Notes: generated from the sequence alone by a model not told the origin. A stretch of 64,000 nucleotides of DNA from Falsiroseomonas tokyonensis (GCF_019024325.1 NZ_JAFNJS010000002.1:558118-622117), one strand, 5' to 3'; positions 18,501-27,312 are shown, numbered from the stretch's first letter. A program made the numbers and translations.

Positions 18501-19007
18501 ATGCCGCAGGTGACACTGACGGTCAACGGCACGAAACACACGGTCGAGGTCGAGGCCCGCACCCTGCTGGTCGAGACGCTGCGGGAACAGCTGCGCCTCA
18601 CCGGCACCCATGTCGGCTGCGATACCAGCCAGTGCGGCGCCTGCGTCGTCCATATGGGCGGCGATAGCGTGAAGTCCTGCACCATCCTCGCGGTCCAGTG
18701 CGACGGCAGCGAGATCACCACCATCGAGGGCCTGGCCGCGGCCGATGGCACGCTGCACCCGATGCAGGAAGCCTTCCGCGAATACCATGCCCTGCAGTGC
18801 GGCTTCTGCACGCCGGGCATGGTCATGTCCGCCATCGACCTGGTGAACAAGCACCCGGACGGCATGAGCGAGAAGGAGATCCGGGAGGGGCTGGAGGGCA
18901 ACCTCTGCCGCTGCACCGGCTACCACAACATCGTGAAGGCGATCGCCGCCGCCCAGGACGTGATGCATGGCCGGGTGAAGGAACTGGCGCGCGCCGCCGC
19001 CGAATAG
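18501..19007 (+). CDS. coxS: Molybdenum hydroxylase small (2Fe-2S) subunit, CoxS-like
   Basis: Protein of 168 residues. The N-terminal plant-type ferredoxin motif is [14 protein letters not shown] plus SCTILA. The C-terminal four-helix 2Fe-2S domain has CGFCTPGM and GNLCRCTGY. All eight cluster cysteines are visible. In xanthine-oxidase family enzymes this subunit carries electrons from the molybdenum site to FAD. The ATG follows GGGGAGAGG. With the large and medium subunits behind it, the order is S-L-M, which is typical of form II (putative) CO dehydrogenases and other aerobic hydroxylases, not of the M-S-L order of true form I CODH. Confidence 0.92.
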   Translation: MPQVTLTVNGTKHTVEVEARTLLVETLREQLRLTGTHVGCDTSQCGACVVHMGGDSVKSCTILAVQCDGSEITTIEGLAAADGTLHPMQEAFREYHALQCGFCTPGMVMSAIDLVNKHPDGMSEKEIREGLEGNLCRCTGYHNIVKAIAAAQDVMHGRVKELARAAAE

Positions 19008-19105
19008 GCCGGAGTTCCGGTTGGGTGCTCCGCGGACCAGCCCCCCGGCAGAGGGGGCGCCGCGGCGGGCCAGCCTGTTGCAACGCGACGGGGAGGATCT
19101 GGACA

Positions 19106-21493
19106 ATGAACGTGGTGACGCCCTTCGAGGGCATCGGCGCCAGCCTGCGCCGCAAGGAGGATTTCCGCTTCCTGCAGGGCCGCGGCCAGTACACGGATGA
19201 CATCAACCGGCCCGGCCAGACCCATGCGGTGATGCTGCGCAGCCCGCATGCGCATGCGACCATCGACCGCATCGACACCGCCGCCGCCCGCGCCATGCCC
19301 GGGGTGAAGGCCATCTTCACCGGCCCGGATATGGCAGCCGAATCCATCGGCGGCATTCCCTGCGGCTGGCAGATCCACAACAAGGACGGCTCGCCGATGG
19401 CGGAGCCGATGCACCCGGCGCTGGCGCTGGGCAAGGTGCGCCATGTGGGCGACCCCGTGGCGGTGGTGATCGCGGAGACGCGGTCCCAGGCGCGGGATGC
19501 GGCCGAGGCCATCGTCGTGGACTACACCCCGCTGCCCGCCGTCTCCGGCACCGAGGCCGCGCTCGCGCCCGGCGCGCCGCAGCTGCATGAGGGTGCGCCG
19601 GGCAACCTCTGCTACGATTGGCATATCGGCGACAAGGCGGCGCAGGAGGCGGCCTTCGCCCGCGCCGCGCGGGTGGTGAAGTTCGAGACGACGAACAACC
19701 GCCTGGTGCCGAATGCCATGGAGCCGCGCGTCGCCATCGGCGATTTCGACAGCTTCTCCGGCGACTATACGCTCTACACGACGAGCCAGAATCCGCATGT
19801 GATCCGGCTGCTGATGGGCGCCTTCGTGCTGCATATCCCGGAGAGCAAGCTGCGCGTGGTGGCGCCCGATGTCGGCGGCGGCTTCGGCAGCAAGATCTAC
19901 CACTATGCCGAGGAAGCCATCGTCACCTGGGCCGCCGGCAAGGTGAAGCGCCCGGTGAAGTGGACCTGCGAGCGCAGCGAGTCCTTCGTGTCCGACGCGC
20001 ATGGCCGCGACCATGTCTCCACCGCGGAATTGGCCCTGGATGAACAGGGCAAGATCCTCGGGCTGAAGGTGCATACGCTGGCGAATATGGGCGCCTATCT
20101 CTCCACCTTCGCGCCCTGCGTGCCGACCTATCTTTACGCCACGCTGCTGTCGGGCGTGTATTCCACGCCGGTGATCTATGCCGAGGTGAAGGCGGTCTTC
20201 ACCAACACCGTCCCTGTCGATGCCTATCGCGGCGCCGGGCGGCCGGAGGCGACCTATCTGCTGGAACGGCTGATGGATGTGGCGGCCGCCGAGGCCGGCA
20301 TCGACAAGGTCGAATTCCGCCGTCGCAATTTCATCCGCCCCGACCAGTTCCCCTACCAGACGCCGGTCGCCCTGCAATACGACAGCGGCAACTACCACGC
20401 GACGCTGGATGCCTGCCTGGAGACGGCGGGCTGGGCCGGCTTCGAGGCGCGGCGGGCGGAGGCCAAGGCCCGCGGCAAGCTGCGCGGCATCGGCATCTCC
20501 ACCTATGTCGAGGCCTGCGGCATCGCCCCCTCCGCCGTCGTCGGCTCGCTGGGCGCGCGCGCCGGGCTGTATGAGGTCGGCGTGATCCGCGTGCACCCCA
20601 CCGGCAGCGTCACCGTGCTGACTGGCGCCCATAGCCACGGGCAGGGGCATGAGACGACCTTCGCCCAGCTGGTCGCCGAAAAACTCGGCGTGCCGACGGC
20701 GAATGTGGACATCGTGCATGGCGACACGGCGAAGGTGCCTTTCGGCATGGGCACCTACGGGTCCCGCAGCCTGGCCGTCGGCGGCAGCGCCATGGACAAG
20801 GCGATGGACAAGATCATCGCCAAGGGCAAGCGCATCGCCGCGCATCTGATGGAAGCCAGCGTCGAGGATATCGAATTCGAGCGCGGCACCTTCCGGGTGG
20901 CCGGCACGGACAAAACCAAGTCGCTGACGGATATCAGCCTGGCCGCCTACGTCCCGCACAACTACCCGATCGAGGAGATCGAGCCGGGGCTGGAGGAGAC
21001 GGCCTTCTACGACCCGAAGAACTTCACCTATCCGGGCGGCTGCCATATCTGCGAGGTCGAGATCGACCCGGATACGGGCCACGTGGAGGTGGTGAACTTC
21101 ACCGCCGTGGACGATGTGGGCCGTGTCATCAACCCGATGATCGTGGAGGGCCAGGTCCAGGGCGGCGTGGCGCAGGGCATCGGCCAGGCGCTGCTGGAGG
21201 CAGCGATCTACGACCCCTCGGGGCAGCTGATCTCCGGCTCATTCATGGACTATACCATGCCGCGGGCCGGCGACCTGCCGGATGTCGGCGTCGCCACCCA
21301 TACCACGCTCTGCACCCACAACCCGCTCGGGGTGAAGGGCTGCGGCGAGGTGGGGGCGATCGGGTCGCCGCCGGCGGTGATGAATGCGGTGGTGGATGCG
21401 CTGCGCGACTATGGCGTGCGCCATGTGGAAATGCCGGCGACGCCGCAGAAGATCTGGGGCATCGTCAATGCCCACAGGCTTGCGGCCGAATAG
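19106..21493 (+). CDS. coxL: Molybdenum hydroxylase large (Mo-pterin) subunit, CoxL-like form II
   Basis: Protein of 795 residues, normal for the large subunit. It has the molybdopterin-family segments [43 protein letters not shown] and the catalytic Glu region [12 protein letters not shown]. The active-site loop is AYRGAGR, the form II type; true CO dehydrogenases carry AYRCSFR with the copper-ligand cysteine. The substrate is therefore more likely an aldehyde or N-heterocycle than CO (family knowledge plus inference). GGGGAGGA at 19090–19097 is the ribosome site. The medium subunit gene follows 16 bases later. Confidence 0.9.
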   Translation: MNVVTPFEGIGASLRRKEDFRFLQGRGQYTDDINRPGQTHAVMLRSPHAHATIDRIDTAAARAMPGVKAIFTGPDMAAESIGGIPCGWQIHNKDGSPMAEPMHPALALGKVRHVGDPVAVVIAETRSQARDAAEAIVVDYTPLPAVSGTEAALAPGAPQLHEGAPGNLCYDWHIGDKAAQEAAFARAARVVKFETTNNRLVPNAMEPRVAIGDFDSFSGDYTLYTTSQNPHVIRLLMGAFVLHIPESKLRVVAPDVGGGFGSKIYHYAEEAIVTWAAGKVKRPVKWTCERSESFVSDAHGRDHVSTAELALDEQGKILGLKVHTLANMGAYLSTFAPCVPTYLYATLLSGVYSTPVIYAEVKAVFTNTVPVDAYRGAGRPEATYLLERLMDVAAAEAGIDKVEFRRRNFIRPDQFPYQTPVALQYDSGNYHATLDACLETAGWAGFEARRAEAKARGKLRGIGISTYVEACGIAPSAVVGSLGARAGLYEVGVIRVHPTGSVTVLTGAHSHGQGHETTFAQLVAEKLGVPTANVDIVHGDTAKVPFGMGTYGSRSLAVGGSAMDKAMDKIIAKGKRIAAHLMEASVEDIEFERGTFRVAGTDKTKSLTDISLAAYVPHNYPIEEIEPGLEETAFYDPKNFTYPGGCHICEVEIDPDTGHVEVVNFTAVDDVGRVINPMIVEGQVQGGVAQGIGQALLEAAIYDPSGQLISGSFMDYTMPRAGDLPDVGVATHTTLCTHNPLGVKGCGEVGAIGSPPAVMNAVVDALRDYGVRHVEMPATPQKIWGIVNAHRLAAE

Positions 21494-21509
21494 ACAGGGG
21501 ATTCGGAAG

Positions 21510-22307
21510 ATGTACGATTTCGCTTACCACAAGCCGGCCTCGGTCGCGGATGCCGTGAAGATCCTGGCCGCGGACCCCGATGCGCGGCCGATCTCCGGCG
21601 GCATGACCCTGCTGCCGGCGCTGAAGCTGCGGCTGAACAAGCCGACCGCCGTGGTCGACCTCTCCGGCATCGCGGAACTGCGCGGCGTGAAGCGGGACGG
21701 GGACAGCCTGGTGATCGGCGCCCTGACCCGGCACTACGAGGTGGCGACCTCGGCCGAGGTGAAGGCCTCCATCCCGACGCTGGCTGCCATGGCCGCAACC
21801 ATCGGCGATACCCAGGTGCGCAACCGCGGCACCATCGGCGGCTCCGTCGCCAACAACGACCCCTCGGCCGACTATCCGGCGGCGCTGCTGGCGCTGGGCG
21901 CCACCATCCAGACCGACAAGCGCAAGCTGGCGGCGGAGGACTTCTTCACCGGGATGTTCACCACCGCGCTGGATGTGGGGGAGCTGGTGACGGCGATCCA
22001 TATCCCGATCCCGAAGAAGGCCGGCTATGCCAAGATGCGCAACCCGGCCAGCCGCTATTCCATGGCCGGCGTCTTCGTGGCGCAGACCGCGTCCGGCGTG
22101 CGCGTGGCGGTGAACGGCGCCGGCGCCAATGGCGTCTTCCGCGAAAAGGCGATGGAGGCGGCGCTCGCCGCCAACTGGTCGGCGGATGCGGTCGCCGGCG
22201 TGAAGGTGGATGCCGGCCTGCTGAATGGCGACATCCATGGCAGCGCCGAATATCGCGCGCATCTGGTCACGGTGATGGCCAAGCGCGCCGTGGTGGATGC
22301 TGGCTGA
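21510..22307 (+). CDS. coxM: Molybdenum hydroxylase medium (FAD) subunit, CoxM-like
   Basis: Protein of 265 residues, slightly shorter than the usual ~285. The FAD-binding motifs are ISGGMTLLPALKLR and the flavin-binding TIGGSVANNDPSADYP, preceded by GDTQVRNRG. It passes electrons from the iron–sulphur subunit to the final acceptor. It is the third gene of the S-L-M operon. Its stop overlaps the start of a decayed gene, so no accessory CoxD/E/F genes follow here; maturation factors must be encoded elsewhere. Confidence 0.9.
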   Translation: MYDFAYHKPASVADAVKILAADPDARPISGGMTLLPALKLRLNKPTAVVDLSGIAELRGVKRDGDSLVIGALTRHYEVATSAEVKASIPTLAAMAATIGDTQVRNRGTIGGSVANNDPSADYPAALLALGATIQTDKRKLAAEDFFTGMFTTALDVGELVTAIHIPIPKKAGYAKMRNPASRYSMAGVFVAQTASGVRVAVNGAGANGVFREKAMEAALAANWSADAVAGVKVDAGLLNGDIHGSAEYRAHLVTVMAKRAVVDAG

Positions 22308-22676
22308 GACCCAGCCAAGCCTGCGGGACCTGCTGGTGGCGCGCCATGAGCGCGTCACCGACGGCATAGGCTTCATGCATGTGCCGAAGCCCGCCAATTC
22401 GCAGAAGCGGCTGATCGTCACCTTCGCCACCCACACAACCGCGGCCGCTACGCCGCGATCGACAGCGTTCAACGCAAGATGCCGTCGGACCTGCTGGCCT
22501 TCTGCGACCCAGACAACAGCTACTAGCTGTATGACGACGGCGGAGCCCGCTTCGGCGCGCTGCTGCGCGAGCTGATAGGGCCCCACGCCCCCAGCCGGCA
22601 CTTCACGCGGCTGGTGGAACAGACCTATGTGCAGCGGCCGGCGCTGGATCTGCCAGTGCCGACGCCGGCGGCGTGA
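22297..22676 (+). pseudogene. Decayed gene: one frameshift and one in-frame stop
   Basis: The opening MLAETQPSLRDLLVAR runs to about base 22430 (KRLIVTFATH). Protein-like sequence then continues in another frame (RYAAIDSVQRKMPSDLLAF, then CDPDNSY). A TAG at 22524–22526 follows, then LYDDGGARFGALLRELIGP and an end at 22676. The jump lies within about 22430–22440. The second frame looks like a real protein and the first-frame continuation (TTAAATPRSTAF) does not. The total is about 125 codons, so a larger middle part may also have been deleted. I do not recognise the parent family. It fills the gap between coxM and the glycosidase. Confidence 0.6.
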
Positions 22677-22680
22677 GGGA

Positions 22681-23946
22681 TCACGCCGCGCTGAGGGGCA
22701 CCTGCAGGCAGAGGCTCTGCGTCGGCAGGACCTCGCGCCAGGACTCGATGAGCCGCTTATAGGCCAGGCCGACGCGGCGTGGCTTGCGGTCCAGGTCGTA
22801 GAGGCCGCGCGGATTCACCACCCCGGCCGGCTCTCGCAATGCGCTGGTCCAGTCGATCTGGTCGGTCAGCGAATACCAGGTGAAGCCGAGCACCGGGATG
22901 CCTTCCCGCCGCAGGCGCAGGATGCCGGACCACTGCTTCCACAGCCAGCGCTCCGCCTCGTCGCCATTCGGGCCCTCGTCCAGGTTGGTCTCGGTGTGCA
23001 TCACCGGCAGGCCGTAGCGGGCATGGTAGTCGCGGGTGACGGTGTCGTAGCCGAAGACCTCGCCGGCCCAGCGGCCATGGCCCTCCGCGTTCAGCAGATG
23101 CTCGTTGGTCTGGTACCAGTCATTGCCCATGACGCAGTGACGCTTCAGGCGGTTGTCGAGGAAGAAGTGGTACTCGGCCCGTGTCATGCCGTTATCCAGC
23201 AGGAACTCGTACATCGTGCTGTCGACGCGGCGGCCGTAGTTCAGGTCGAGGGTCAGGAAGCGCTCCGCATTGCGGAAATCGGCATGGGGGACGGAGGCGG
23301 GGCATTCCGGGTGGAAGGCCTCCGTGCTTTCGGACTGGATGAAGATGGCGTCCGGCCGGTGCTTCAGGATCTCCCGCATCGCCAGCACATTGGCGCGCAC
23401 CACATGCTTGATGGCGGTGACGTAGCTGCGGTCGTCGGCGCGCTGCTCGTTCCACCAGCCGTAGCGGGCGCTGAAGACGGCGGTGATGAACATCTCGTTC
23501 ACCGGCGTATAGAGCTGCACCCAGGGGAAGCGTTGGGCAAAGGCGCCGGCATACTCAGCAAACAGCGCCGGGAAATCCGGGTTCTGGAAATCGCCGATCC
23601 AGTCGGGCACGCCGAAATGGCAGAGGTCGACGATCGGGCGGATGCCGAGCCGCCGGATCTCGGCGAAGGCCTCATCCGCAAAGGACCAGTCATGCAGCCC
23701 GGGGGCGCGCAGCGTGCTGTGTAGCTGGGGGCCGTAGCGGAGGGCATCGCAGCCCAGCTCCCGCACCAGGGCAAAATCCTCCCGCCACCGTTCGTAATGC
23801 CCGCATTCGCGCATCTGGTCCCGGCGCAGTCGTCCGCCCTGGATGGTAGGGGCGCTGTTCTCGATTCCGGTGGCGAAGAGGAAGCCGTGCTGCGACGCAG
23901 CGACGTTGGAACCAACTTGGTTCTGTGGCATAGGCGCGTCGAGCAT
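22681..23946 (-). CDS. Glycoside hydrolase family 1-like protein
   Basis: Protein of 421 residues. It looks like a TIM-barrel glycosidase of the GH1/clan A type. The acid/base candidate is E151 in YTPVNEM (canonical TFNEP) and the nucleophile candidate is E319 in MHTETN (canonical TENG). Also visible are RYGPQLHSTLRAPG near residue 70 and WYSLTDQIDW near the C-terminus (canonical WSLLDNFEW). There is no signal peptide, so it is probably cytoplasmic. It would remove a beta-linked sugar; the altered TPVNEM and TETN motifs place it away from classical beta-glucosidases. The start at 23946 has no clear ribosome site; an in-frame ATG 15 bases later is possible. Convergent with the cox operon. Confidence 0.78.
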   Translation of the reverse strand: MLDAPMPQNQVGSNVAASQHGFLFATGIENSAPTIQGGRLRRDQMRECGHYERWREDFALVRELGCDALRYGPQLHSTLRAPGLHDWSFADEAFAEIRRLGIRPIVDLCHFGVPDWIGDFQNPDFPALFAEYAGAFAQRFPWVQLYTPVNEMFITAVFSARYGWWNEQRADDRSYVTAIKHVVRANVLAMREILKHRPDAIFIQSESTEAFHPECPASVPHADFRNAERFLTLDLNYGRRVDSTMYEFLLDNGMTRAEYHFFLDNRLKRHCVMGNDWYQTNEHLLNAEGHGRWAGEVFGYDTVTRDYHARYGLPVMHTETNLDEGPNGDEAERWLWKQWSGILRLRREGIPVLGFTWYSLTDQIDWTSALREPAGVVNPRGLYDLDRKPRRVGLAYKRLIESWREVLPTQSLCLQVPLSAA

Positions 23947-24011
23947 GCGCGTGTTCCGGTTTGTTAGTGGCGAAGCGGCGAATCCCCTCGCGATACTTAT
24001 AGGTTACTGAT

Positions 24012-24023
24012 CACGCCGGCGTG
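24012..24023. promoter_or_regulatory. 12-bp perfect palindrome in a divergent promoter region
   Basis: CACGCCGGCGTG is a perfect palindrome in the 152-base gap between the glycosidase (minus) and the AtzH-like gene (plus). On the minus strand it lies just upstream of a TATAAG box that could be a -10 element for the glycosidase. An operator is plausible, but the binding protein is not encoded nearby. Confidence 0.35.
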
Positions 24024-24098
24024 AAGCGGAATTCGGCGCCGGCTTTGCAGCACCGCTCGCGGCGGGCATCCTGCCGCCAGCAAGGCAGGAGAAAGCGC

Positions 24099-24509
24099 GT
24101 GCAGATCGACGATCCGGCGGTCCTCGCGGAAGTCCGCGCGGTCTTCGACCGCTACGAGGCAGCGCTGATGGCAAATGAGGTGGCGGTGCTGGACGCCATC
24201 TTCTGGGCCGATCCCCGCACCGTGCGCTTCGGCATCGGCGAGATCCTCTACGGCATCGAGGCGATCCGCGCCTTCCGCGCCTCCGTCCGCGCCTATGCCC
24301 AGCGCATCCAGCGCCAGGTGCGCATCACCGCCTTCGGCCAGGATGTCGCGGCGACGCATCTGGAGTACGAACGCATCGGCACCGGGCTGATCGGCCGCGA
24401 GACCAAGATCATGGCGCGCATTCCGCAGCAGGGGTGGCGGGTGGTCTCGGCCCATGTCTCGCTGCTGGCGGCGGAGGATCCGGGCCGTGTGATGGGGATG
24501 AAGGCGTGA
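24099..24509 (+). CDS. AtzH/HpxZ-like small protein (NTF2/SnoaL fold)
   Basis: Protein of 136 residues. The sequence reads DDPAVLAEVRAVFDRYEAAL at the start, then VRFGIGEILYGIEAIRAFR and WRVVSAHVSLL, which matches AtzH-like/HpxZ proteins (NTF2 fold). Family members accompany amidases of the allophanate/oxalurate type. The GTG at 24099 is chosen because AGGAG (24087–24091) lies 7 bases upstream. The next gene's GTG overlaps its TGA stop (GTGA), so it is coupled to the D-amino-acid-dehydrogenase-like oxidase. In family context it may assist a hydrolase of small amides, but no amidase is adjacent. Confidence 0.75.
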   Translation: MQIDDPAVLAEVRAVFDRYEAALMANEVAVLDAIFWADPRTVRFGIGEILYGIEAIRAFRASVRAYAQRIQRQVRITAFGQDVAATHLEYERIGTGLIGRETKIMARIPQQGWRVVSAHVSLLAAEDPGRVMGMKA

Positions 24510-25804
24510 GTACGGAATTTGCGATGCGGCCCGAGGCCAGTGCCCCCCCGCATGTGGTGGTGATCGGCGCCGGCATCATCGGCGCGGCCACGGCGCTGGG
24601 CGCGCTGCGCGAGGGTTTTCGCGTCACGATCCTGGAGCCGGGCGAGCCCGGTGGGGAACAGGCCGCCAGCTACGGCAATGGCTGCTGGCTGAGCCCCATG
24701 TCGGTCATCCCCCCCTCCAGCCCCGGGCTGTGGAAGAAGGTCCCGAAATTCCTGGCGGACCCCCTGGGGCCGCTCGCGATCCGCTGGTCCTATTTCCCGA
24801 AGGTGCTGCCCTGGCTGGCGCGCTACCTCTGGGCTGGCTGGACCGAGGCCAAGGTGCTGCGCGCCGCCCAGGCGCTGCGCCCGCTGCTGGTGGGCAGCCC
24901 GGCGCTGCACAAGCAGCTCGCGGAACAGGCCGGCGTCGGCCATCTGATCGAGCAGCGCGGCCTGGTCTATGTCTATGAGAACCGGGCGCAGTTCGAATCC
25001 GAGGCGCTGGCCTGGCGGGTGCGCCGGCAGGTCGGCATCGAATGGCTGGAACTGGACGCGGATGAGATGCGCCAGCGGGAGCCGGAGCTCGACCGCCGCT
25101 ATGCCTTCGGCGCGCTGGTGGAGGAAGGCGGCCATTGCCGCGACCCCGGCGCCTATGTCGCCGCCCTGGTGGCTCATGCACGGGCGGAGGGTGCCGAACT
25201 GCGTCGGGAAGCGGCGACGGGTTTCCGGCTGGAGGATGGCCGGCTGCGCGCAGTGCTGACCGGCTCCGGCGAGGTCGCCTGCGATCGCGCCGTGATCTGC
25301 GCCGGCGCCCATTCGAAGAAGCTCGCCGCCGCCGTGGGCTCCCGCGTGCCGCTGGAGACGGAGCGCGGCTACCACGCCATGGTCGCGGACGCGGAGGTCG
25401 GGCCGCGCATGCCGATGATGCCCTATGACGGCAAGATGTCGATCACCTGGACCGATCGCGGCCTGCGCTGCGCCGGCCAGGTGGAGATCGCGGGGCTGGA
25501 GGCGGCGCCGAACTGGAAGCGGGCGGAGATCCTGCGCGATCACCTTCTGCGCAGCTTCCCCGGCCTGCCGCGCGACCTGCCGGCGGAGCGGGTGAAGCTG
25601 TGGATGGGCCATCGCCCCTCCATGCCGGATGGCCTGCCCTGCATCGGACCCTCCGCCGCCACGCCGGACGTGCTGCTGGCCTTCGGCCATGGCCATACCG
25701 GCCTGGTCGCGGCACCGCGCACGGCCGCGGCGGTGGTCGATCTTCTGGCGGGACGGAAGCCGGCCTTGCCGGTGCAACCGTTTCGGCCCGAGCGTTTCGC
25801 GTAA
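24506..25804 (+). CDS. FAD-dependent oxidoreductase, DadA/glycine-oxidase-like
   Basis: Protein of 432 residues. The N-terminal dinucleotide motif is VVVIGAGIIGAATALGALREG. The segment GEQAASYGNGCWLSP corresponds to the DadA family's second FAD motif. The C-terminal HRPSMPDGLPCIGPS and FGHGHTGLVAAP complete the DAO fold. Such enzymes oxidise D-amino acids or related amines, probably at the inner membrane. The GTG at 24506 is used because it overlaps the previous stop and has GGGGATGAAGG before it; the internal ATG at 24524 is the alternative. No other gene shares the operon downstream. Confidence 0.87.
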   Translation: MSTEFAMRPEASAPPHVVVIGAGIIGAATALGALREGFRVTILEPGEPGGEQAASYGNGCWLSPMSVIPPSSPGLWKKVPKFLADPLGPLAIRWSYFPKVLPWLARYLWAGWTEAKVLRAAQALRPLLVGSPALHKQLAEQAGVGHLIEQRGLVYVYENRAQFESEALAWRVRRQVGIEWLELDADEMRQREPELDRRYAFGALVEEGGHCRDPGAYVAALVAHARAEGAELRREAATGFRLEDGRLRAVLTGSGEVACDRAVICAGAHSKKLAAAVGSRVPLETERGYHAMVADAEVGPRMPMMPYDGKMSITWTDRGLRCAGQVEIAGLEAAPNWKRAEILRDHLLRSFPGLPRDLPAERVKLWMGHRPSMPDGLPCIGPSAATPDVLLAFGHGHTGLVAAPRTAAAVVDLLAGRKPALPVQPFRPERFA

Positions 25805-25828
25805 TCACGCTTTTCGCTGGTTTTTCTT

Positions 25829-25856
25829 GCCACCTGGTGCAATCTTGCATGGTGGC
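25829..25856 (+). promoter_or_regulatory. Hairpin in the 5' leader of the cold-shock gene
   Basis: GCCACC (25829–25834) pairs with GGTGGC (25851–25856), and an inner TGCA pairs with TGCA, leaving a small internal loop. It ends 11 bases before the proposed GTG start. Cold-shock mRNAs often carry structured leaders that control translation; that is an inference here. A T-run lies before the hairpin, not after it, so it is not a terminator for the upstream gene. Confidence 0.3.
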
Positions 25857-25867
25857 GGCCCTGCATC

Positions 25868-26662
25868 GTGTCGGGTCGTGTCCACAAGTACGGATTGCAT
25901 AAGATCGTGTTTCCCGACAACGAGCAGGGCGGCGCCGGCCCCGTCGAAGCCGAAGTGAAGTGGTACAATGCCCGCAAGGGTTTCGGCTTCGTACTGGGTC
26001 CGGATGGACAGGACGTCTTCTTCCACGCCTCGGCCTTGACCGAGGCGGGCATTGAGCCGCCGGACACCGGCGACAAGCTGAACTGCGAGATCGGGACGGA
26101 CCGCCAGGGCCGGCGCCTGGTGACGCGGATTCACTCCGTCATCAAGGGTCCGGGCGGCGACCGCGGCCCGCGTCCGGGCGGGTTCGGGGATCGTCCGCCG
26201 CGTCGGGATTTCGGGGGCGGTGGCTTTGGCGACCGGCCGCCGCGTCGTGACTTCGGGGGCGCGCCGGGTGGCTTCGGCGACCGCCCGCCGCGCCGGGATT
26301 TCGGCGGCGGCGGCTTCGGCGATCGCCCGCCGCGCCGGGACTTCGGCGCCCCGCAGGGTGGCGGCTTCGGCGGCGGCGGCGGTGGCGGCTTCGGCGCACC
26401 GCGCGGCAATTTTGGCGACCGTCCGCCGCGGCGTGACCGCGACGAGGGTGGCCCGACCTACGCCGTCAGCGGCACGGTGAAGTGGTTCGACCAGGTGCGC
26501 GGCTTCGGCTTCGTGACGCCCGAGGATGGCGGCCAGGACGTCTTCCTGCATTCCTCCGTCCTGCAGCGCGCCGGCCGGGCCGATGTGCAGCAGGGTGAGA
26601 AGGTGGCGCTGGACGTGCGCGACGGGCAGCGCGGCCGCCAGGCCGTGAACATGAAGGAATAG
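25868..26662 (+). CDS. Double cold-shock-domain protein with Gly/Arg-rich linker
   Basis: Protein of 264 residues. The first cold-shock domain (about 27–93) has RNP1 KGFGFV and RNP2 VFFHAS. The linker (about 94–195) is made of GFGDRPPRRDFGG repeats and a poly-Gly stretch. The second cold-shock domain (about 198–264) has RGFGFV and VFLHSS. Cold-shock domains bind single-stranded RNA/DNA and melt RNA structure. The linker resembles eukaryotic RGG regions and should be disordered and basic. The start is uncertain: GTG 25868 is used, with a later GTG at the VFPDN position as an alternative. A strong intrinsic terminator follows. Confidence 0.88.
   Translation: MSGRVHKYGLHKIVFPDNEQGGAGPVEAEVKWYNARKGFGFVLGPDGQDVFFHASALTEAGIEPPDTGDKLNCEIGTDRQGRRLVTRIHSVIKGPGGDRGPRPGGFGDRPPRRDFGGGGFGDRPPRRDFGGAPGGFGDRPPRRDFGGGGFGDRPPRRDFGAPQGGGFGGGGGGGFGAPRGNFGDRPPRRDRDEGGPTYAVSGTVKWFDQVRGFGFVTPEDGGQDVFLHSSVLQRAGRADVQQGEKVALDVRDGQRGRQAVNMKE
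26173..26440 (+). repeat. In-frame degenerate repeats encoding GFGDRPPRRDFGG
   Basis: Five copies of a unit encoding GFGDRPPRRDF or NFGDRPPRRDR lie in the linker of the cold-shock protein, with spacers of GGG, GAP or longer Gly runs. The units differ at third positions, so they are not a recent perfect expansion. Confidence 0.8.
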
Positions 26663-26691
26663 ACCCCGCCTCCCATGGCGGGCTCCGGAAA

Positions 26692-26720
26692 CCCCGGCCA
26701 CGGAAGTGGCCGGGGTTTTT
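26692..26720 (+). terminator. Intrinsic terminator after the cold-shock gene
   Basis: CCCCGGCCAC and GTGGCCGGGG form a perfect 10-bp stem around GGAA, followed directly by TTTTT. It sits 30 bases after the stop codon and is the clearest rho-independent terminator in the window. A short palindrome, GTTAAGTTAAC, follows at 26723–26733. The remaining gap up to 26898 probably holds the promoter of the next gene. Confidence 0.9.
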
Positions 26721-26898
26721 GCGTTAAGTTAACCCGTTTCGCGACCGACAAGCCCGAGCGGCTCGAATTCTTTACCAAACGTTCACCCCCTCCGGTCGAG
26801 TGTAGCAATGTGAGGCGACCCCCCCGCAGATGCGGCGGTTGATCGCCCGGCAGGCTGACAGGACGAACCCTAACGGGAAAAGCCCGGAGGACACCGAG

Positions 26899-27288
26899 AT
26901 GTCGATTACGCATGTCAGGCCTTCATCCATGGCGTCCTACTACCCAATCCCGGATGAGGGCGGGCTGTTCTACGACCCGGTGCTGCGCATGGGCATCTCC
27001 TGGCTCGACACCCAGCCCAGCCGCCCGGAGCCCGGGCCGCAGGGGACCGAGGCGCTGATCCATGCCGTGGCCGCGGTGCTCGCCATCGCCGCCGCGCGCA
27101 CCCGCCAGGCCGGCAACTTCATGGCGCTGCGCGATGCCGTGGACCGCGCCATGGGGCCCATGCCGTCCGATGCCGAAGGCACGCCCGACCCGCGCGAGGA
27201 GGGGCTGGAGGAGTTGCCGGCAATCCTGGATGCGCGCCCGGCGCATGAGGCCAAGCGCCTCACCGCCCTTCGGCGCCGCCAAGCCTGA
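26899..27288 (+). CDS. Small protein of unknown function
   Basis: Protein of 129 residues beginning MSITHVRPSSMASYYPIP. The ATG is selected because GGAGG (26886–26890) lies 8 bases upstream; an upstream in-frame ATG at 26830 has no ribosome site. The sequence has FYDPVLRMGISWLD, an alanine-rich helix (AVAAVLAIAAARTRQ) and an acidic stretch (PDPREEGLEELPA). No signal peptide, transmembrane helix or known motif is evident. It stands alone between a terminator and a convergent gene. Confidence 0.65.
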   Translation: MSITHVRPSSMASYYPIPDEGGLFYDPVLRMGISWLDTQPSRPEPGPQGTEALIHAVAAVLAIAAARTRQAGNFMALRDAVDRAMGPMPSDAEGTPDPREEGLEELPAILDARPAHEAKRLTALRRRQA

Positions 27289-27312
27289 TCCTGACCCTGC
27301 CGCCTGCGCGCT

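Noticed and set aside
18501-22307. True CO dehydrogenase (form I)
   Set aside because: The active-site loop is AYRGAGR instead of AYRCSFR, the gene order is S-L-M instead of M-S-L, and no coxDEFG maturation genes follow.
26173-26440. CRISPR or satellite array
   Set aside because: The repeats are in frame, differ at third codon positions, and encode the cold-shock protein linker; there are no spacers of uniform length.
26723-26733. CtrA-type site (TTAA-N7-TTAA) in GTTAAGTTAAC
   Set aside because: The two TTAA elements are one base apart instead of seven, so the spacing does not fit. It is only a short palindrome behind the terminator.
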